A stretch of DNA of 38,801 nt from Prochlorococcus sp. AG-424-P16 (GTDB taxonomy: Bacteria > Cyanobacteriota > Cyanobacteriia > PCC-6307 > Cyanobiaceae), in NCBI GenBank assembly GCA_003213255.1, contig QCNI01000014.1, forward strand, positions 1 through 38,801, in the 5' to 3' direction. The notes under the pieces were generated by a model. That model made no database searches and was not told the DNA's origin. It saw only the letters and a program-made list of their open reading frames with translations. Within the stretch, counting starts at the first letter, position 1; each line of letters opens with the position of its first letter. Shown piece after piece: positions 34,633 through 38,801 of this stretch. The position numbers and the translations under genes are program-made.

Positions 34633-36435
34633 ATGTCAGAGATTAATATAAGCTTACTTTCAGAAAATCAAAACTTATCAAAATTTGAAATTGCTGATAA
34701 TTTTACTTGCATTAGATTTCTTGATCATAAAAAAGAAAGATTTGAACTTGAATTTAATCTCGAAAAAGGAACCTCTTTTAACACTTTTTTAATAAGAAAT
34801 AATGAAGAACTTTTTATTATTCATCCACCTGAAAAACAATATCTAAATTCATTTAATGAGATAATATCTAACTTTTTTAAACAATATAAACTAAACAAAA
34901 TTAACGTCATTTCAGGACATATCAATCCTCAAATTATAGAAACTATAAAAACCGTAAGTAAGCGATTTCAAGACTTAACGATAACTTGCTCAAATCCTGG
35001 CTTTAAACTCATTAGTGAACTTTGGAATCAAAGAAATCCTAACTTAAAAGAATTTGTTGAAATTCAATTACCCAAAATAAACATAGTCAAAAAGGAACTT
35101 AATTTAGAATTAGATAACATTTCACTAGAGTTAATTCCTATTCCAACGGCACGCTGGCCTGGAGGCCTAATAATTTATGAACGCAATCAAGAAATACTTC
35201 TAAGTGAAAAAATTTTCTCTGCACATATTGCATCTGAATATTGGTCTGAGACAAATCGAATTAGTACAGAAATAGATAGAAAACACTTTTATGATTGCCT
35301 AATGGCACCAATGTCTAATCAAGTAGTATCAATAACTGAAAAAATTGCTGATTATGAAATTAAAACTATTGCACCGTTGCACGGTCCTGCTATCGAATAC
35401 AGCTTAAAAAGCTTTTTAAATGACTACATTAGATGGGGTGAAAATCTCTCAACAAATAATCCAAAAATCGCTCTTATTTATGCAAGTGCTTATGGAAATA
35501 CAGCCTCGATAGGTGATGCTTTAGCTAAAGGGATAAATAGAACTTCTGTTGAAGTAGAAAGTATTAATTGTGAATTTACATCAAATGATGTCCTTATAAA
35601 ATCCATCCAAAATGCTGATGGATACTTAATAGGATCTCCAACGCTTGGGGGGCACGCCCCAACGCCTATAGTAAGTGCACTAGGAACATTGTTATCAGAA
35701 GGTAATAGAGATAAACCAGTTGGGATTTTTGGTAGTTTTGGCTGGAGCGGCGAAGCGATAGATTTACTTGAATCAAAATTAAAAGACGGCGGTTTTCAGT
35801 TTAGTTTTGACCCTATAAGAATTAAATTCAGTCCAAATAAACCAAAAATCAAAGAACTAGAAGAAATAGGAACTCACTTTGGGAGAAAAATCATAAAAAA
35901 AGCCATGAAAAAACCAAGAAAATCTGATACTGGGATGATTACAAGTAAAACAGATCCAAAGTTACAAGCTCTTGGAAGAGTAATTGGATCACTGTGTGTG
36001 CTGACTGCCTCTAAAGGAAAAGACGAGAATAATATCAGAAGCGCTATGCTTGCATCCTGGGTTAGTCAAGCAAGTTTTTCTCCACCAGGATTAAGTATCG
36101 CAGTTGCAAAAGATAGATCGGTAGATTCTCTACTTCAAATTGGAGATTCATTTGCTTTAAATATTTTAAGTGAAAAAGATTTTAAAGAACCTTTGAAAAG
36201 ATTCACAAAACCTTTTTCACCAGGTGAAGATAGATTCGAAGGCTTAAATATAAAATTAACTCCTAATGAACAAATTATCATTCCTGAATCTTTAGCATGG
36301 TTGGATGCGTCTGTAAAAGAACGAATGGAATGTGGAGATCATTGGGTAATATACGCCGAAGTACAACACGGTAATATATTAAAATCCGATTGTCTAACAG
36401 CAGTTCATCACCGTAAAACTGGTGCTAACTATTAA
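34633..36435 (+). CDS. flv1: Flavodiiron protein Flv1-like (degenerate iron site)
   Basis: A 600-residue paralogue of the preceding gene with the same three-domain order. The diiron ligands are mostly lost. The position matching HTEPDH reads HINPQI (His96, Asn98, Gln100, Ile101), the His of LHWPD is Arg174 in ARWPGG, and only the last His (about 250, in LHGPA) remains. Flv1 of cyanobacteria is known for such substitutions, so it most likely works only as a heterodimer with the Flv3-like partner encoded 15 bases upstream. The flavodoxin domain (IALIYASAYGNTASIGDALA) and reductase domain are intact. An FMN reductase gene follows after 17 bases. Confidence 0.88.
   Translation: MSEINISLLSENQNLSKFEIADNFTCIRFLDHKKERFELEFNLEKGTSFNTFLIRNNEELFIIHPPEKQYLNSFNEIISNFFKQYKLNKINVISGHINPQIIETIKTVSKRFQDLTITCSNPGFKLISELWNQRNPNLKEFVEIQLPKINIVKKELNLELDNISLELIPIPTARWPGGLIIYERNQEILLSEKIFSAHIASEYWSETNRISTEIDRKHFYDCLMAPMSNQVVSITEKIADYEIKTIAPLHGPAIEYSLKSFLNDYIRWGENLSTNNPKIALIYASAYGNTASIGDALAKGINRTSVEVESINCEFTSNDVLIKSIQNADGYLIGSPTLGGHAPTPIVSALGTLLSEGNRDKPVGIFGSFGWSGEAIDLLESKLKDGGFQFSFDPIRIKFSPNKPKIKELEEIGTHFGRKIIKKAMKKPRKSDTGMITSKTDPKLQALGRVIGSLCVLTASKGKDENNIRSAMLASWVSQASFSPPGLSIAVAKDRSVDSLLQIGDSFALNILSEKDFKEPLKRFTKPFSPGEDRFEGLNIKLTPNEQIIIPESLAWLDASVKERMECGDHWVIYAEVQHGNILKSDCLTAVHHRKTGANY
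36058..36089 (+). repeat. 32-bp direct repeat, copy 2 (in flv1)
   Basis: Identical to 34237-34268 in flv3, in the same frame and domain, 1821 bases apart. See the flv3 copy for interpretation. Confidence 0.85.
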
Positions 36436-36452
36436 ATTTATTTATCTTATTT

Positions 36453-36977
36453 ATGACTGAATCAAAGGATCTAATAATTATTTCAGCTAGTTGTGGGAAA
36501 AATCTAGAACTTTCTGAGAAATTCCTTGAAAAAAGTAATGCACTTAAAATAAGTTCTGAAATTTTAGATCTTACCACTCTTGATATTCCATTATTTAATC
36601 CAAGAATTCACAGCAAAGAAAATATTCCAAATGAAATAGAGGAATTAAAGAAAAAGCTTTTCTCTATTGAAAGGTGGGTGATTTGTGCGCCTGAATATAA
36701 TGGATCTATACCTCCCATACTCTCCAACTTCATAGCATGGCTCTCTATTTCAGGAGATGACTTTAGGAATTTATTTAATGGTCAACCAATTGCAATTGCA
36801 ACATTTTCTGGTGGCATAGGTTTAGAACTATTGACCTCATTACGCATTCAACTAGTACATTTAGGAAGTCAAGTATTAGGAAGACAGCTTTTATCCTCAT
36901 ATAGTAAACCTATAGATACAAAAACTATTGAAGATATTATTCAAAGACTTTTACAAATGAAAAAATTAAAAACATAA
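36453..36977 (+). CDS. NADPH-dependent FMN reductase family protein
   Basis: A 174-residue flavodoxin-fold protein. IIISASCGKNLELSEKFLEK at the start, DIPLFNPRIH and the family hallmark ICAPEYNGSIPPILSNFIAW are present. Relatives reduce FMN, quinones or azo compounds with NAD(P)H. It is the third gene of a tight plus-strand run with the two flavodiiron genes (17-base gap), so it may supply or regenerate reduced flavin for them, which is inference from position. It is convergent with the PBP2 gene, 23 bases between stops. Confidence 0.85.
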   Translation: MTESKDLIIISASCGKNLELSEKFLEKSNALKISSEILDLTTLDIPLFNPRIHSKENIPNEIEELKKKLFSIERWVICAPEYNGSIPPILSNFIAWLSISGDDFRNLFNGQPIAIATFSGGIGLELLTSLRIQLVHLGSQVLGRQLLSSYSKPIDTKTIEDIIQRLLQMKKLKT

Positions 36978-37000
36978 CCTTTTAAAAAAATATTTTTTAT

Positions 37001-38791
37001 CTATTTTTTTTCATTCCAAACTTTTAAAATTTGTTTAGCCATAGGAAGAGCATGTACCGAACCTCCACCAGGAGTATTTTGTGCAAAAGCGACTACAAGC
37101 AACTCACTCTTTTCCGAAGGAGCAAAGCAAACAAACCAAGCGTGATCTAAGCCGCCTTCACCATCTTCTGCAGTTCCAGTTTTACCTGATACTGGAGGTA
37201 AATTAGAAACTCCATAATTAATTGATACTCCTGTGCCAGACTCTACCACTTTTCTTAGACCACTTTTTATCAATTGAATATTTTGTGGATCAATGTCAAT
37301 TGGAATACGTTTTTTATCGAAACGACTTTCTTCATCTTTTTTAGTCAAATGTGGAGTGACTAGGTAACCTCCATTAGCAATCGCTGCATATGCTTTAGCT
37401 ATTTGAATTGGAGTAACTTGAACAACAAATTGTCCGATAGACATACTCGCAATATCTTCTGGAACCCAAGGAGTTCTTCCTGGTTGCCCCCATCCTCTAC
37501 CTTCTTTAGCCCATTTACTACTAGCTACTAAACCTACATTTTCTTGTTCAGAAATTTCAATGCCAGATAAGGAATTAAAACCAAGCTTTCGGGAAACGTT
37601 ATGAATTTCATCAACTCCTACTCCGTATCCTACTTGATAAAAAAATGTATTACTAGAAACTCTTAAAGCATCTTCATAACCTATTATCCCAAAGCCTAAA
37701 TCATTGTGTTCTCTAAAACATTGACTCCCATAAGTTATACATGGTTTTGTATCTAACATGGTATCTCTAGGAAATTTTCCACTTTCCAAGCCAGCTAAAG
37801 CAGTTACAATTTTCCAAACACTACCAGGATCATAAGCATTTAATGCTCTATTAAAAAGAGGTTTTTCTGGAGAATTAAATATCTTATTATATTCTTTTTC
37901 AGGCTTGAAATCCTTTGAAAAAAAATTCAAATCAAAGGTAGGCTTACTTGCCATCGCTCTTATTGCACCATCTCTTGGATCCATTACTATTATTGCGCCT
38001 GCTTTTTTATCTTTAAGAACTTCCTCAGCAACTAATTGCAAATTTTTATCGATTGTCAATTCAATATCATTACCTTGTATTGAAGGTTTTATACCCAACG
38101 ATCTTTGAAATTTTCCTAATGAATTTACTTCAACCATTTCACCGCCCCATTCACCTCTTAAAAAATCCTCGTAAACATATTCAATTCCTTTTCTTCCTAT
38201 TAAGTCATTTAATTTATATCCTTTTTTAGATAAAAATTTATATTCTGATTCAGTAATTGGCTGAGTATAACCAATTACATGGGCAGCAAGAGATTTATAA
38301 GGATAATTTCTAATTAATTTAGTTGCTATTTCAAAACTAATTAAATTACCTTCATTTTCCTTGAATTTGATTAATTGATCTACATTTAAATCATCAAGAA
38401 TAGTTACTGAAAGTTTTTGATTTTTAAGACCATCAAAATATCTTTTTTGAATTAAATTACTATCAATATTTAACAAGTTAGAAATAGTTGATTTATGTTT
38501 CTCCCAATTGCTTTTATTTACAGATTGAGGCTTTATTATTAAAGAATATTTAACTCTACTATCTGCTAAAACATAACCATTTTTATCTAGTATTCTTCCG
38601 CGTATTGGCTGTGAAGCAATAAGTCTGATCCTATTCTCATTCGACATCTTCTTAAAAGATTCATGATTTAAAAGTTGTAAAAAAATTAACCTAAATAGAA
38701 TCAATAAGAAGGAAATAGAAGAAAAAATAAGTAAAACTAATGGTTTTCTTTTTAATGAGATAATTTTTTTAGAAGGACTTGTTTTTATCAA
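37001..38791 (-). CDS. mrdA: Penicillin-binding protein 2 (class B transpeptidase)
   Basis: A protein of at least 596 residues. It has a short cytoplasmic tail, one transmembrane helix (about residues 16-40), a dimerisation domain with PIRGRILDKNGYVLADSR, and a transpeptidase domain with the nucleophile Ser324 in PGSVWK, SSN at 379-381 and KTGTAED as the KTG motif. It cross-links peptidoglycan during cell elongation, normally with RodA. The start is uncertain: TTG at 38791 is the last possible start inside the window, and the frame stays open to the edge (38801), so the true start may lie outside. PBP2 is preferred over FtsI by the domain order and FDLN/HAWFVCFAP motifs. Confidence 0.9.
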   Translation of the reverse strand: MIKTSPSKKIISLKRKPLVLLIFSSISFLLILFRLIFLQLLNHESFKKMSNENRIRLIASQPIRGRILDKNGYVLADSRVKYSLIIKPQSVNKSNWEKHKSTISNLLNIDSNLIQKRYFDGLKNQKLSVTILDDLNVDQLIKFKENEGNLISFEIATKLIRNYPYKSLAAHVIGYTQPITESEYKFLSKKGYKLNDLIGRKGIEYVYEDFLRGEWGGEMVEVNSLGKFQRSLGIKPSIQGNDIELTIDKNLQLVAEEVLKDKKAGAIIVMDPRDGAIRAMASKPTFDLNFFSKDFKPEKEYNKIFNSPEKPLFNRALNAYDPGSVWKIVTALAGLESGKFPRDTMLDTKPCITYGSQCFREHNDLGFGIIGYEDALRVSSNTFFYQVGYGVGVDEIHNVSRKLGFNSLSGIEISEQENVGLVASSKWAKEGRGWGQPGRTPWVPEDIASMSIGQFVVQVTPIQIAKAYAAIANGGYLVTPHLTKKDEESRFDKKRIPIDIDPQNIQLIKSGLRKVVESGTGVSINYGVSNLPPVSGKTGTAEDGEGGLDHAWFVCFAPSEKSELLVVAFAQNTPGGGSVHALPMAKQILKVWNEKK

Positions 38792-38801
38792 AGATATAAA
38801 A

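Overview
The window is a chromosomal segment of a picocyanobacterium, most likely a high-light Prochlorococcus. The sequence is strongly AT-rich and densely packed. It carries photosystem genes (psbX, ycf66, an Hli/HLIP gene, ycf19/YggT), a pair of cyanobacterial flavodiiron genes, and a permuted tmRNA gene whose encoded tag reads ANKIVSFSRQTAPVAA. The genus is inferred from gene content and composition; the strain was not determined.

Layout, left to right. (1) 1-2690: end of the suf Fe-S assembly operon (sufC tail, sufD, sufS), convergent with an S9-family peptidase. (2) 4689-8275: a plus-strand run of peptide deformylase, a HIT protein, an unknown small protein, a BacA/SbmA-like ABC half-transporter and an Hli protein. 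(3) 8276-11229: ycf66 and psbX on the minus strand, ycf19/YggT on plus, accC on minus. (4) 11490-12862: tRNA-Leu immediately followed by an LpxB-like glycosyltransferase. (5) 12866-17984: a minus-strand block with a stand-alone LigD-phosphoesterase-like protein, smc and a PRC-barrel protein. (6) 18068-21959: a 51-aa membrane protein, a DUF883/YqjE-like pair, a THUMP RNA methyltransferase, permuted tmRNA, a 45-aa protein and an aldo/keto reductase. (7) 22110-32722: ParA with an overlapping small membrane protein, then housekeeping genes on alternating strands (argJ, coaE, gatB, thiO, ndk, speA, alaS). (8) 32842-36977: flv3-like, flv1-like and an FMN reductase, convergent with PBP2 at the right edge.

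Two genes carry an apparent +1 in a poly-A run. thiO is split in two frames at an A8 tract (26969-26976). The YqjE-like gene loses its natural start at an A6 tract (18860-18865). These may be sequencing errors, real mutations or slippage sites. Other points of interest are a tRNA-Leu with anticodon AAG, an mRNA that starts almost directly at a tRNA 3' end, a solo LigD-PE-like protein beside smc, a 67-nt out-of-frame overlap at the end of parA, and eleven convergent gene pairs with almost no space between stops. I saw no CRISPR array, insertion sequence, prophage or rRNA. No gene-free stretch exceeds 300 bases; the longest is 11230-11489 (260 bases).
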